NCBI RefSeq assembly: GCF_042665095.1
Contig: NZ_JBHTBV010000007.1
Origin: Gordonibacter pamelaeae
GTDB lineage: Bacteria > Actinomycetota > Coriobacteriia > Coriobacteriales > Eggerthellaceae
DNA: 64,000 nt
Reading direction: 5' to 3' (one strand)
In this document: piece after piece, positions 8,529-17,923 of the stretch
Position numbering within the stretch: the stretch's first letter is position 1
Layout of the letters: the number at the start of each line of letters is the position of its first letter
Position numbers and translations under genes: made by a program
Notes under the pieces: generated by a model
Seen by the model: the letters and a program-made list of their open reading frames with translations, nothing else
The model's database searches: none
Told to the model about the DNA's origin: nothing

Positions 8529-9209
8529 ATGAAGATACTCATCATCGAAGACGATCGCGCCATCTCCCGCGCCATCGCCGCGGCGCTGGGCTCGCGTTAC
8601 GCCTTCGACCAGGCGTTCGACGGCGAAGAAGGGCTGTTCTTCGCGCAGCAGAACGTATACGACCTCGTGGTGCTCGACATCATGCTTCCCGCGCTCGACG
8701 GCTACGGCGTGCTGGAGCGGCTGCGCGCCGACGGCATGGACACGCCCGTGCTCATGCTGACGGCGAAGAACGCCCGCGACGACCGGGTGCGCGGCCTGCA
8801 ACTGGGCGCCGACGATTACCTGGCGAAGCCGTTCGACCGCGACGAGCTGGTGCTGCGCGTCGAGGCTATCATCCGGCGCAGCATGGGCGTGCGCACGCTG
8901 GACGCCTTCGGGTTCCGCGGCCTGACGCTCGACCCGAACACGAGGCGCGCTGCCGTCGACGGTGCGCCGGTCGTGCTCAAGGGCAAGCAGTACGACGTTC
9001 TTGAGTACCTGGTGAGCCACGAGGGGCAGCTCGTGTCCAAAACGCAGCTGTTCGACCGGGTATGGGGGTTCATGAACGACACGTCGTCGAACGTGGTGGA
9101 GGTATACGTGAGCGCGCTGCGCAAGGTGCTGAAGGGGCATGGGTACGACCGCTTCCTCAAGACGATACGCGGGGCGGGCTACGTGTGGACGGACGACGAT
9201 GGGCTTTGA
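8529..9209 (+). CDS. OmpR/PhoB-family response regulator
   Basis: A 226-residue regulator. The receiver domain (1-120) has the acidic pair in IIEDD, the phosphoacceptor Asp in DLVVLDIMLP and Lys in YLAKPFDRDEL. The winged-helix domain (about 130-224) ends in the typical VVEVYVSALRKVL and TIRGAGYVW segments. It is followed by its kinase with an 11-base overlap. It lies divergent from the MacAB-type operon, which suggests that it controls that transporter, as is common for peptide-sensing systems. Confidence 0.92.
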   Translation: MKILIIEDDRAISRAIAAALGSRYAFDQAFDGEEGLFFAQQNVYDLVVLDIMLPALDGYGVLERLRADGMDTPVLMLTAKNARDDRVRGLQLGADDYLAKPFDRDELVLRVEAIIRRSMGVRTLDAFGFRGLTLDPNTRRAAVDGAPVVLKGKQYDVLEYLVSHEGQLVSKTQLFDRVWGFMNDTSSNVVEVYVSALRKVLKGHGYDRFLKTIRGAGYVWTDDDGL

Positions 9210-10602
9210 GGAGCGGCGCGTTCGCCGCCTGCTCGCACGGAACACCCTGCTTTTCTTCGCGGCGTTCGCCGTGCTGTTCTCGCTGTTCGGTGTGCTGATA
9301 TTCCAGATGGTGAGCTCCAGCATCTACCAGCCCGCCGACAACCAGCTGGCGGAGCTGCGCATCCTGACCTCCTCGGCCATGGCCGACTGGGAATCGGGGG
9401 ACGGCGGAGACGGTTACGAGGTGCTGTCGGACGGGAACCTTTCGGCTGAGGCGGAAGGGGTCGGCGCCGGGCTGGAGGAGTCGATGGCCGACGATGCCGA
9501 CGAGGGCGGCATTGCTATCTTGAACCGGTCGTACGTGGCCTCGAATCCGCAGCTCATCTACTTGTGGCGCCATGCCGACGGCAAGGCGGCGGGTACCGAG
9601 GGGCTTTACGCCAGCTACCCTGCCTATTTCGACGACATCCCGTTCGACCCTGGCGACTTGGATCGCGCGTACGAGGTGCGGGCGGGGGGCCATGTGTACC
9701 GCGGCATCAATTACGCCATGGGGAGCGGCGGGATTGCCGAGGGGGAGGTTTCGGACAGGGCGTATGTGCAGGTATTGGTGAACGTGGATTCCGAGATGGC
9801 ACTGCTCGAGCATTTCACACGGGTGCTCGTCGTTTACCTGGCCGTGGCCGTGGCCGTGGCGGCGGCGGTGAGCTTCCTGCTGTCGCGCAGGACCGTCAAG
9901 CCCATCGTGGCCAGCATGAACCGCCAGACCGAGTTCGTGCAGAACGCCTCGCACGAGCTGCGCACGCCGCTGGCCATCATCCTTGCCGCGCAGGAGCGGT
10001 TGCTGGCGGAGCCGGGAGCCCGCATCGTGGACCGTTTCGAGGACGTGGGCGCGGTGGCGGACGAGACGAAGCGCCTCGCGCGCCTCGTGGACGACCTTAT
10101 GACGCTGACGTCGGCAGACGCGAGCACCGAGGATGAGCGCGAGGCGGCGCCCCTCGAGGTAGGCGGCATCGTTGAGGATGTGGCTGGCCTGTACGCCGAC
10201 GTGGCGGAGGTCGCCGGCAAAACGCTGACGGTAGCCGTCCGGCCGGCGGGCGAGGTGCGCATCGAGGCGGATGCGCTGCGGCAGGTGCTGGGCATCCTCT
10301 TGGACAACGCGCTCAAGTACACGGTGGCAGGCGATTCCGTGGCGGTGCGCTGCGAAGAACGGGGCGCTCGGGTAACGCTTTCGGTGGCGGATACCGGATG
10401 CGGCATCGACCCGGCGGATCGCGGCCGCGTGTTCGAGCGCTTCTACCGCGCCGATACGGCGCGCACCACGCCTGGCAGCGGCCTCGGGCTGTCCATTGCC
10501 CGCGCCCTTGTGGAGCACGCCGGCGGTGTTGTTGCCATCGAGGCCAACGAGCCGCGGGGAACGTGCGTTACGGTCGTACTTCCGAAGGCGAGGGCGCGCT
10601 GA
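9199..10602 (+). CDS. Membrane sensor histidine kinase
   Basis: A 467-residue kinase that starts at the ATG inside the end of the response regulator gene. Two membrane segments (about residues 12-35 and 205-230) flank a sensor domain outside the cell. Then follow the phosphoacceptor His in ASHELRTPLAII, N box DNALKYT, G1 DTGCGIDPADRG and G2 GSGLGLSIAR. It autophosphorylates and passes phosphate to the regulator encoded upstream. Signal unknown. A GACGCCGC/GCGGCGTC hairpin follows the stop. Confidence 0.92.
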   Translation: MGFEERRVRRLLARNTLLFFAAFAVLFSLFGVLIFQMVSSSIYQPADNQLAELRILTSSAMADWESGDGGDGYEVLSDGNLSAEAEGVGAGLEESMADDADEGGIAILNRSYVASNPQLIYLWRHADGKAAGTEGLYASYPAYFDDIPFDPGDLDRAYEVRAGGHVYRGINYAMGSGGIAEGEVSDRAYVQVLVNVDSEMALLEHFTRVLVVYLAVAVAVAAAVSFLLSRRTVKPIVASMNRQTEFVQNASHELRTPLAIILAAQERLLAEPGARIVDRFEDVGAVADETKRLARLVDDLMTLTSADASTEDEREAAPLEVGGIVEDVAGLYADVAEVAGKTLTVAVRPAGEVRIEADALRQVLGILLDNALKYTVAGDSVAVRCEERGARVTLSVADTGCGIDPADRGRVFERFYRADTARTTPGSGLGLSIARALVEHAGGVVAIEANEPRGTCVTVVLPKARAR

Positions 10603-10621
10603 CGCCCGCTGTAACGGAAAC

Positions 10622-10642
10622 GACGCCGCTCAAGGCGGCGTC
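10622..10642 (+). terminator. Hairpin after the two-component operon
   Basis: GACGCCGC and GCGGCGTC form an 8-base-pair stem with a 5-base loop just after the kinase stop. There is no T-run, so it is only a possible terminator; it sits between the kinase and a convergent tRNA gene. Confidence 0.45.
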
Positions 10643-10654
10643 GCGAGAAATCGA

Positions 10655-10730
10655 TGGTGCCCCCGGCGCGATTCGAACGCGCGGCACCCGCTTTAGGAGA
10701 GCGGTGCTCTGTCCCCTGAGCTACGGAGGC
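10655..10730 (-). tRNA. tRNA-Arg (anticodon CCU)
   Basis: Read on the minus strand, a 76-base cloverleaf starts GCCTCCG and ends CGGGGGC followed by an encoded ACCA. The acceptor stem pairs 7/7 with one G-U. The anticodon stem CCGCT/AGCGG encloses the loop CTCCTAA, so the anticodon is CCT. The T arm has the GTTCGAATC loop. There is no duplicated 3' end nearby to suggest an integration event. Confidence 0.93.
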
Positions 10731-10822
10731 GCGGCAGCTATTGTAGCATTCCCGACAGCGCTTGGCCCAGAGAAATGGTCCGGGCCGCTGGCAGGCGTCG
10801 GGCCGTTTTCCCGTCGGCGGTA

Positions 10823-11956
10823 CTAGAAGCGCAGGGCGCAGGTGAACTTCGACCAGGAGAGCGGGTCGGTGTCGCGCACGAGCAGGCCCCGGTCGGGCGC
10901 ATGGACGTAGTGGGTGCCGCCGTAGCTGACGGCGATGCCCACGTGGCCGTAGCGCCAGAGCACGTCGCCGGGGCGGGCTTCGGAGACGGGAACGCGTTGA
11001 CGTGCGGCGCTGTACTGCGATTCGCTCTGATGCGGAACGTACATGCCGATCTGGCGATACGCCCATGTCACCAAGCCGGAGCAGTCGAACGAGTTCGGGC
11101 CTTCCGCCCCCCATTCGTAGGGGCAGCCGATGCGGCTCATGGCGTAATCGACCACGGAACCCTGTGACGGGATGTCCACGCCGTTGCCGCCTCCGCCGCT
11201 CGGCGGGTTGCCGCCGCCGGTACCCCCGTCTCCGCCACCTCCGGCGTTGCCGCTGTTCGCCGCCTCCCGTGCCGCCTCGGCCTCCATCTCGGCCTGCTTT
11301 TGCGCGGCGGCTGCCTCGGCGGCGGCACGCTGCTCTTCCTCGAGCAGGGCGCGTGCCTCGGCGTCGAGCGAGTTCATGAGCGCGTCGGCCTGGGCGATCT
11401 TCGCCTCGACCTCTTCCTTGATGGCCTTGGCCTCGGCGGCCTTGTCGGCGGCGATCTTCTCCTGCTTGGCGTATTCGGCCTTCGAGGCCTCCACGGTCTC
11501 GCGCAGCGTCTTGGTCTCGGCGACCATCTGGGTGTCGTTCTCGTTCAAGCCGTTCAGGATATCCCAGTTCTGGGTGAACTCGGCGAACGAGGTGGCGCCC
11601 ATGAGGAAGTCCAGGAACGTGGCGGAGCCCGATCGGTACATGCTGCGGGCGCGGGTGCCCAGGTGATCCTGCAGGTTGGCGATCTGGGCCGTGGCCTCGT
11701 CGATCTTCACCTGTTCGGCCTCCATGGCCGTGCGTGCGGCGTTCTGCTCGTCCAGTGCGCCGTAATAGCGCTCGGCAGCTGCCTCGAGATCGGCGTTCAG
11801 GCCGACCAGCTGGTTGCGGACGGCGTCGGCCTCTGCCTGCTTCTCGGCAGCGGTCACGGCGAACGCGGCCTGGGGGAAGGCGAGGGATGCGGCGGCGAGG
11901 GCGGTTGCTCCCCCTACGAACGTGCGCCGCGAAAGGGCGGGTGAGGGCTCTTGCAT
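10823..11956 (-). CDS. Secreted NlpC/P60 peptidoglycan endopeptidase with coiled coil
   Basis: 377 residues. A Tat-type signal (SRRTFVGGATALAAASLAFP, cleavage after AFA) is followed by a long coiled coil (about 35-220), a Gly-rich linker and a C-terminal NlpC/P60 domain with catalytic Cys in FDCSGLV, His in YGHVGIAV and a third polar residue (HAPD). This is the RipA/CwlO-like layout: a cell-wall hydrolase that cuts stem peptides during division, with the coiled coil controlling activity. An AAGGAGGT site precedes the ATG at 11956. Confidence 0.92.
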   Translation of the reverse strand: MQEPSPALSRRTFVGGATALAAASLAFPQAAFAVTAAEKQAEADAVRNQLVGLNADLEAAAERYYGALDEQNAARTAMEAEQVKIDEATAQIANLQDHLGTRARSMYRSGSATFLDFLMGATSFAEFTQNWDILNGLNENDTQMVAETKTLRETVEASKAEYAKQEKIAADKAAEAKAIKEEVEAKIAQADALMNSLDAEARALLEEEQRAAAEAAAAQKQAEMEAEAAREAANSGNAGGGGDGGTGGGNPPSGGGGNGVDIPSQGSVVDYAMSRIGCPYEWGAEGPNSFDCSGLVTWAYRQIGMYVPHQSESQYSAARQRVPVSEARPGDVLWRYGHVGIAVSYGGTHYVHAPDRGLLVRDTDPLSWSKFTCALRF

Positions 11957-12006
11957 GCGGTACCTCCTTGACGGGCCTGGGGCATGTCCGAGCGAATGTG
12001 CCCTCT

Positions 12007-12012
12007 ATCTTA
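12007..12012 (-). promoter_or_regulatory. Possible -10 box for the endopeptidase gene
   Basis: TAAGAT on the minus strand lies about 50 bases upstream of the NlpC/P60 start in an AT-richer stretch. The -35 region is not clear. Confidence 0.35.
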
Positions 12013-12146
12013 CCACGCAACCCATGTATGACGAAAATACCCGCCAATTATCCAGATTCGAGGGAGAGGTCCGCGGACCCGCAGGGCCGCAGGGGAATGG
12101 CGCGGTGAGGTGGGGCGGCACGGCGCGGCCGACCCCCCCCCTCCCC

Positions 12147-12845
12147 CTAACGGCGCCGCTCGTCGGTGCGGTCGTCCATGGCGGCGTCGGCCATGGAGGA
12201 GGCCCAGAGCATCTGGGGGTTCATGACATGCGGGGAGGCGTCGGCGAGCGAAGGGAGGCTCCCGCGCGTCCAGTCGAGCGCGGCGCGCCGGGCGGCCGCT
12301 TCCGACACGTAGCGCTGCGGCTCGGACAGCCCCAGGCGCTTCACGAACAGGAGGGCGGGGAAGGAGCGCTGCGCATTCGCGGCGATGGTGGCCACGTTGT
12401 TGTAGATCTGCTGCTCGTGCGCGAGGGTTTCCATGGCCGCATCGAGCTGCGCGCTGGCCTTGCGGCTGGCAGGGCTCGCCACGAAGCCCGGTTCGACTTC
12501 GGCCGCCGCGTAGACGCGCTCGATGGCCTGTACGAGCCGGTCGTCTGCTGCTGCGGCCGCATGCGGGTCCTCCGCAGAGGCGGAGGCGCGCGAGGCCGCG
12601 GCAACGTCGTCCAGGGCGCGGCGTACGACCGAGGGGCTGCTGGCTGCGCGCTGCGCGGCAGCCTCGTCCTGAGAGACGGCGGCGACGAACGCCGGCACCG
12701 TCTCCATGCCGCGGCGGCGCAATCCGTCCAAGCGGTTCCAGGCAGCCTGCACGTCCCGCTGCTGCGCCTTCAGGTTGGCTACGACGAGCCCGCAGAGCGC
12801 GGCGACAAGGCCCACGAGGACGATGGCAATGAGGGAGAGGTTCAT
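12147..12845 (-). CDS. LemA-family membrane protein
   Basis: 232 residues with one N-terminal membrane segment (LSLIAIVLVGLVAALCGLVV). A helical domain follows with LDGLRRRGMETVPAFVAAV, which corresponds to the LemA signature (LxxLxxRRxxLIPNLVExV). HEQQIYNNVATIAANAQRSFPALLF is also LemA-like. The role of LemA proteins is not well known; they often sit near envelope genes. The start at 12845 leaves out a 50-residue upstream extension that lacks a binding site. Confidence 0.75.
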   Translation of the reverse strand: MNLSLIAIVLVGLVAALCGLVVANLKAQQRDVQAAWNRLDGLRRRGMETVPAFVAAVSQDEAAAQRAASSPSVVRRALDDVAAASRASASAEDPHAAAAADDRLVQAIERVYAAAEVEPGFVASPASRKASAQLDAAMETLAHEQQIYNNVATIAANAQRSFPALLFVKRLGLSEPQRYVSEAAARRAALDWTRGSLPSLADASPHVMNPQMLWASSMADAAMDDRTDERRR

Positions 12846-12956
12846 CCTGGCGGTCCTTTCACACGGGTGATCCGCCCATTGTAGGGCTAGCTCGCATGCA
12901 GGACGAGGTGGGGATTTGCTCGTTGGCAGCTTGACGGCGAAGCGTTGTCTTACCCG

Positions 12957-13000
12957 GAAACATGAGCGGGCCGCCCAAAAAGGCGGCCCGCTCATGTTTC
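12957..13000 (-). terminator. Long perfect hairpin after the PASTA kinase gene
   Basis: Two 19-base arms (first arm GAAACATGAGCGGGCCGCC) pair perfectly around a CAAAAA loop, 45 bases downstream of the kinase stop on the minus strand. It is a strong terminator for the FHA-kinase operon and separates it from the LemA-like gene. Confidence 0.8.
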
Positions 13001-13044
13001 GGTACAGGAAGCCCCGAACGTGCGCACGGGACGATAAGTGGCGG

Positions 13045-15045
13045 CTAGTTCGTCGGGTTGGGCGTCGGCGTCGGGTCGGGTGTCGACTGCTTGGCGAACA
13101 CCACGGTGACGGCGATGCTGTTCTTCACGTTGCTGACGGTGAAGCTGCCGCCGCTCGGGGACACGCTGTAGCTGTTGCCGTTCGTGTCGGTGACGGAGGA
13201 CACCGTGTAGCCGCTGTTGGGCGTCACCTGGAACGTGATGCTGCCGCCCTCGTCCACCTCCATGGACGACGGCGACACGTAGCCGCCCTCGCCCGAGACC
13301 GAGGCGGATACGGTGAACTTCGTGGGCTTCGCCTTGCCGCTGCTCACCACGATGTTCACCGTGCCGCCTTCCTTGCCCTTTTCGCCGGCGGAGGGGCTTT
13401 GGCTGATGACCAGGCCCTCGGCCACGGTATCGCTGTTGGCGTAGTCGGTCGTCACGGAGAAGCCGGCATCGTTCAGCGCTGCGACTGCGGCGCCCTCGCG
13501 CTGGCCCACCACGTTGGGCACTTCGACGCCCTCGGAGCCGAGCGATACGATGTACTCCACGGTCGAGTTCTTTTCAACCTTGGTGCCGCTTTCGGGATTG
13601 GTGCTGATGACCAGGCCCTTTTCAACCGTGTCGGAATAGGCTGGCGTTCCTGCGCTCGGCACGAGCCCCTTGTCCTTGATCGCCTGCTTCGCCTTTTCCG
13701 CGTCGAGGCCCTTCACGTCGGGCACGGTGATCTGCGCCACGCCCTGCGATACGGTGACGTTGACCTTCGAGCCCTTCTCGCGCTTGTCGCCGGCCTTCGG
13801 GTCCTGGCCGACTATCTGCCCGGCCGGAACCTTGTCATCGTACTTCTGGTCGGTCGTGCCCAGCTCGAAGCCCGCCTCCTTCAAGATGGCCGTGGCCTCC
13901 TCGACGGTCTTGCCCGTCACGTTGGGCACGGGGTCGCCCGAGGCGAAGCCGCCCATGAGGGCGAACGCCGCAAGGCCTACGATGGCCAGCGCGGCGATGA
14001 CGCCCACCACGATGCCGATGGTCTTCTTGTTGTTCTTCTTCTTGCCGTCGTCGGAACGGTAGTTCTTCGCGCCGCCGGGGGTTCCCGCGGGCTTCACGCC
14101 GCCCGCGCCCATGCCGGCGGGCATGACGGCGGTGCCGTCGGCCGCGGCCATGGGGGCCACCACGCCGCCCATGACGGCCGTTTCGGCGCTGGTGAAGCCG
14201 CCGCCCACGTTCACGGGGCGTCCGGCCAGGTAGTCGTTCAGCGCGTAGCGCATGTCCTGCGCGGTGGCGAAGCGCTCGGCGGGGTTCTTCGCCATGGTGC
14301 GCATGATGATGGCCTCGAGCGCGGGGTCGATGTCGGGGTTGATCTCGCGTGGCGGGGCCGGCAGGTCGTTCACCTGCTTCATGGCCACGCTCACGGCATC
14401 GGGGCCGTCGAAGGGCAGCTTGCCCGTGGCGGCCTCGTACAGCACGATGCCCAGCGAGTAGATGTCGCTGGCGGCGGTGAGCTCCTTGCCCTGCGCCTGC
14501 TCCGGCGAGATGTAGTGCGCCGTGCCCAGCACGGACGACGTCTGCGTCATGACCGAGTTCTTGGCGCGCGCGATGCCGAAGTCCATGACCTTCACGTTGC
14601 CGTCGGGCTGCACCATGATGTTCTGCGGCTTGATGTCGCGGTGGATGATGTCCAAATTATGCGCCACCGACAGGGCCTGGCACACTTGCGAGCCTATCTC
14701 GGCCACCTTGCGCTGGTTGATGGCGCCGCGCTCGTTGATGGCCGTCTTCAGGTCGCTTCCGCGCACGAACTCCATGACGATGTAGTACGTGCCGTCGTCC
14801 TGGCCCCAGTCGTACACGTTCACGATGTAGGGGCTCTGCAGGTTGGCCGCGGCGGCGGCCTCCTGCTTGAAGCGCTTGGTGAAGTTGGGGTCGGCGGCGT
14901 ACTGGGGCAGCATGACCTTCACCGCGACCAGACGCCCGAGCACGTTGTCCTGCGCGCGGTACACCTCGGCCATGCCGCCGATGCCGATGCGCTCGGTTAT
15001 CTGGTAGCGGTTGTTGAACACCCTGCCTGTCATGTTTCCGGTCAC
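13045..15045 (-). CDS. pknB: PknB-type Ser/Thr protein kinase with PASTA domains
   Basis: 666 residues. The kinase domain (about 10-270) has catalytic loop HRDIKPQNIMV and DFGIARA. A membrane helix follows (about 345-368). Outside are three PASTA repeats (about 372-580; VPNVTGKT, VPDVKGLD, VPNVVGQR). A further beta-rich domain (about 590-650; GGSITFQVTPNSGYTV) resembles InlB-type bacterial repeats and is unusual in PknB. PASTA domains bind muropeptides or lipid II, and the kinase controls wall synthesis and division. The GTG at 15045 has AAAGGAG at good spacing. It is last gene of the FHA/PP2C operon. Confidence 0.93.
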   Translation of the reverse strand: MTGNMTGRVFNNRYQITERIGIGGMAEVYRAQDNVLGRLVAVKVMLPQYAADPNFTKRFKQEAAAAANLQSPYIVNVYDWGQDDGTYYIVMEFVRGSDLKTAINERGAINQRKVAEIGSQVCQALSVAHNLDIIHRDIKPQNIMVQPDGNVKVMDFGIARAKNSVMTQTSSVLGTAHYISPEQAQGKELTAASDIYSLGIVLYEAATGKLPFDGPDAVSVAMKQVNDLPAPPREINPDIDPALEAIIMRTMAKNPAERFATAQDMRYALNDYLAGRPVNVGGGFTSAETAVMGGVVAPMAAADGTAVMPAGMGAGGVKPAGTPGGAKNYRSDDGKKKNNKKTIGIVVGVIAALAIVGLAAFALMGGFASGDPVPNVTGKTVEEATAILKEAGFELGTTDQKYDDKVPAGQIVGQDPKAGDKREKGSKVNVTVSQGVAQITVPDVKGLDAEKAKQAIKDKGLVPSAGTPAYSDTVEKGLVISTNPESGTKVEKNSTVEYIVSLGSEGVEVPNVVGQREGAAVAALNDAGFSVTTDYANSDTVAEGLVISQSPSAGEKGKEGGTVNIVVSSGKAKPTKFTVSASVSGEGGYVSPSSMEVDEGGSITFQVTPNSGYTVSSVTDTNGNSYSVSPSGGSFTVSNVKNSIAVTVVFAKQSTPDPTPTPNPTN

Positions 15046-15124
15046 GTTTCTGCTCCTTTAGGTCACATGCCCCGTGGCGGTACTGCGTGTCGATGTTGAT
15101 ACGATTGCCACCAGCATACCTTAT

Positions 15125-17923
15125 TTACAAAAGCCCTTGCACCTGCAGGGCCGTTCTCAACACATTCTGCGCCCGCTCGGTGCCCATGCCCTCGTCGGCG
15201 AGCTCCAGGTTGATGGCCACCACGACGCGCGGGTTGTCGGCGGGCGCCATTCCCACGAACCAGCTGTCGTTGCCGTTCTCCTTCTCGGCCGTGCCGGTCT
15301 TGCCGGCCACCTCCACGCCGGGGAGGGCGGCGGCCGTGCCCGTGCCGTCCGTGACGACGCCCTTGAGCACGTCCTTCACGCGGCTGGCCGTCTCCTTGCT
15401 CACGGCCTGCAGGAACTTGTTCGGCGTGGCGGTGAAGCTGCGCTCGCCGTTGGCGTTGTAGACGCCCTCTACCAGGTAGGGGTTCATGATGGCGCCGTCG
15501 TTGGCGATGGCACAGCCCACGAGGGCCATCTCCAGCACGGTGGCCTGGGGCCCGGCGGGGCTGGGGTGGTTCTGGGGGTTCACCGGCTCGCCGGCGGCCG
15601 ACCAGGCCAGCTCCCACTTCGTCATCTCGTCGGGCTCGGCCATGAGCGAGGTGGCGGTGTTCAGCGTGAAGTCGATCTTGCGGTTGAAGCCGAACTTGTC
15701 GGCGCCGTCCACGAGCTTCTCCGCGCCCATCTCCACGCCCAGCTGGCCGAACACGGTGTTGCTGGACAGCTCGGTGGCGCGGGCGAGCGTGATGTCGCCG
15801 TAGGAGTTCTTGTTGAAGTTCGTGACGGGCGCGTTGCCGATGTCCATGGTGCCTGGCGACGAGAACACGGTGTCCTCGCTGGCCACGCCGTCCTCGAGCG
15901 CCGTTGCCAGCGTGACGATCTTGAACGTGGAGCCGGGGGCGTACAGTGTCTGTATCGCGCGGTTCAGCAGCGTGCTCTCGCCATCGGGGTTGGCGTTGGC
16001 CTTCTCGATCTCGGCGGCGAAGTCGGCCGCGTCGTAGGTGGGCGACGACGCCATGCCCAGCACGGCGCCCGTCTCGGGGTCCATGACCACGCACGCGCCG
16101 GCGTAGCCGGAGAGCGCGTCCTGGGCCGCCTGCTGTATCTTCGAGTTCAGCGTGAGCGTGACGTCGTTGCCCACGCCGCCGACGCCGGCCAGCGAGTTCA
16201 GCACGTCGGTCCAGCTGGCGTAGTTCTGCTGGCCCTTCAACGTGTCGTTCTCGGCGGCCTCGATGCCGGACGTGCCGAACTGGGTGGACGCGTAGCCCAC
16301 CACGTGGGTGGCCAGGTTGCCGGCGGGGTAGACGCGCTCGTAGGTACCGTCCTCCTGCTGCACGCTCTGCGCGAGGATCACGCCGTCGTAGGTGGAGATG
16401 GTGCCGCGCTCGGTGCGCGACTCCTTCGCCATCGTGTGGTTGTTGCCGGGCATGTTCTGGTAGTAGCTCGCCTGCACCACCATGATGAGGGTGAGGTTGG
16501 CCACGAGCAAGGCGAACAGGGTGGACAGGATGATCATGGCGTGCGTGAGCCGCTTGCCCAGCGACACGCGCCCGAGCACGCTGTTCGCATGCAGCGAGGT
16601 GGTGGCGCTGGCCATTTCCTCGCCCACGCCCGTGCCCTCGTCGCCGCAGCGCAGCAGGAAGCCCACGATGATGAAGCTGGCTAGAAGCGATGAGCCGCCT
16701 TGGCTGATGAACGGCAGCGTGATGCCGGTCAGGGGGATGAGGCGCGTGATGCCGCCCACGATGATGAACGCCTGCAGAACCACGATGGACGTGAGGCCGA
16801 CCGCCACGAACGAGCTGACGTCGCTCTTCGCGCGCGCCGCCGTCACGAAGCCGCGGATGGCGAAGCACAGGAACAGCAGCAGCACGCCGGCCGCGCCCAG
16901 AAGCCCTATCTCCTCGGCGATAACGGTGAAGATGAAGTCGCTTTCCGCGACGGGGATCTGGGGAAGCCCGTTGCCCCCGCCGGCCAGGCCGCGCCCGAGC
17001 CCCACGCCGAACAGGTCGCCGTCGGCGATGGAGTAGAGCGATTGAACCAGCTGGTAGCCCGTGTTCTGCGCATCGGCAAACGGGTCCAGCCATATGTCCA
17101 CACGCGTTTGCACATGCCCGAACGCCAGGTAGGCGCCTACTCCGCCGACGGCGATAAGCCCAAGGCCCACCACCAGGTAGAACTTCTTGCCCGTGGCCAC
17201 GTAGAGCATGATGAGGAACACGAAGAAGAACACGAGCGCGCTGCCGAGATCCTTCTCGAACACCACGATGAGCAGGGCGACCAGCCACATGAGCAGAAGC
17301 GGCAGCAGCGTGCGGATGTCGGGCAGGTTGAACGGGCCTGCACGCCACGTGAACACGGAGAGCATCTCGCGGTTCTGGGCGAGGTATCCCGCCAGAAACA
17401 GCACGATGGCTATCTTGGCTATCTCGCCCGGTTGGAACGAGAACACGCCGGGAATGCCGATCCAGATGCGACTGCCGTAGATCTCCTGCCCGATGACCGG
17501 CAGAAGCGGCGAGAGCAGCAACGCGAAGCCCACGATCATGAGCGTGTACTTGTAGTTGGCCACCTTGTCCAGGTTGCGGAACAGCACGAGCACGAGCACC
17601 ATGCACGCCACGCCCAGGAACAGCCACATCACCTGGTTGATGGCGATACTGGACTTGTCCGCATAGGGCGCGAGCCGCGTGATGAACGCGATGCCTATGC
17701 CGGATAGGGCGAACGAGATGGGCAAGATGGCGGGGTCGGCCTTGGGCGCGAACTTGCGCACGGCCAAATGCGCGATGACGAACGCCACGAAGATGCCGAT
17801 GGGCACGCCCAGCGTGGTGGCGTTCAGGCTCTGGCCTTGGTTTATGGCCAGCATGGCGAACAGCAGCACCACGATGGGCGCCGCCACGCACAGCAGGACG
17901 AGCTCGAGGTTGCGGCGCGTCAT
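15125..17923 (-). CDS. Fused SEDS polymerase (FtsW/RodA) and class B transpeptidase
   Basis: 932 residues in one frame. Residues 1 to about 450 form a SEDS glycosyltransferase (about ten membrane segments, conserved FEKDLGSALVF and FISQGGSSLL). Residues from about 470 form a penicillin-binding protein with its own membrane anchor and motifs GSTFKI (SxxK), SSN and AGKTGTA (KTG). The two are normally separate partners (RodA/PbpA in actinobacteria). Here polymerase and crosslinking enzyme are made at a fixed 1:1 ratio. The start overlaps the PP2C gene by 4 bases. No frameshift or stop lies at the join. Confidence 0.93.
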   Translation of the reverse strand: MTRRNLELVLLCVAAPIVVLLFAMLAINQGQSLNATTLGVPIGIFVAFVIAHLAVRKFAPKADPAILPISFALSGIGIAFITRLAPYADKSSIAINQVMWLFLGVACMVLVLVLFRNLDKVANYKYTLMIVGFALLLSPLLPVIGQEIYGSRIWIGIPGVFSFQPGEIAKIAIVLFLAGYLAQNREMLSVFTWRAGPFNLPDIRTLLPLLLMWLVALLIVVFEKDLGSALVFFFVFLIMLYVATGKKFYLVVGLGLIAVGGVGAYLAFGHVQTRVDIWLDPFADAQNTGYQLVQSLYSIADGDLFGVGLGRGLAGGGNGLPQIPVAESDFIFTVIAEEIGLLGAAGVLLLFLCFAIRGFVTAARAKSDVSSFVAVGLTSIVVLQAFIIVGGITRLIPLTGITLPFISQGGSSLLASFIIVGFLLRCGDEGTGVGEEMASATTSLHANSVLGRVSLGKRLTHAMIILSTLFALLVANLTLIMVVQASYYQNMPGNNHTMAKESRTERGTISTYDGVILAQSVQQEDGTYERVYPAGNLATHVVGYASTQFGTSGIEAAENDTLKGQQNYASWTDVLNSLAGVGGVGNDVTLTLNSKIQQAAQDALSGYAGACVVMDPETGAVLGMASSPTYDAADFAAEIEKANANPDGESTLLNRAIQTLYAPGSTFKIVTLATALEDGVASEDTVFSSPGTMDIGNAPVTNFNKNSYGDITLARATELSSNTVFGQLGVEMGAEKLVDGADKFGFNRKIDFTLNTATSLMAEPDEMTKWELAWSAAGEPVNPQNHPSPAGPQATVLEMALVGCAIANDGAIMNPYLVEGVYNANGERSFTATPNKFLQAVSKETASRVKDVLKGVVTDGTGTAAALPGVEVAGKTGTAEKENGNDSWFVGMAPADNPRVVVAINLELADEGMGTERAQNVLRTALQVQGLL

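Noticed and set aside
10655..10730. tRNA-Arg as the integration site of the element.
   Set aside because: The element border is 11 kb away inside a TetR gene and no copy of the tRNA 3' end is seen near it.
12957..13000. 19-base inverted repeat as an insertion-sequence end.
   Set aside because: The arms are 6 bases apart with no gene between, right after an operon; a terminator explains it.
12916..15099. A 727-codon plus-strand frame opposite the kinase gene.
   Set aside because: It is the mirror of the pknB reading frame; composition is His/Gly/Arg-rich and no domain is visible.
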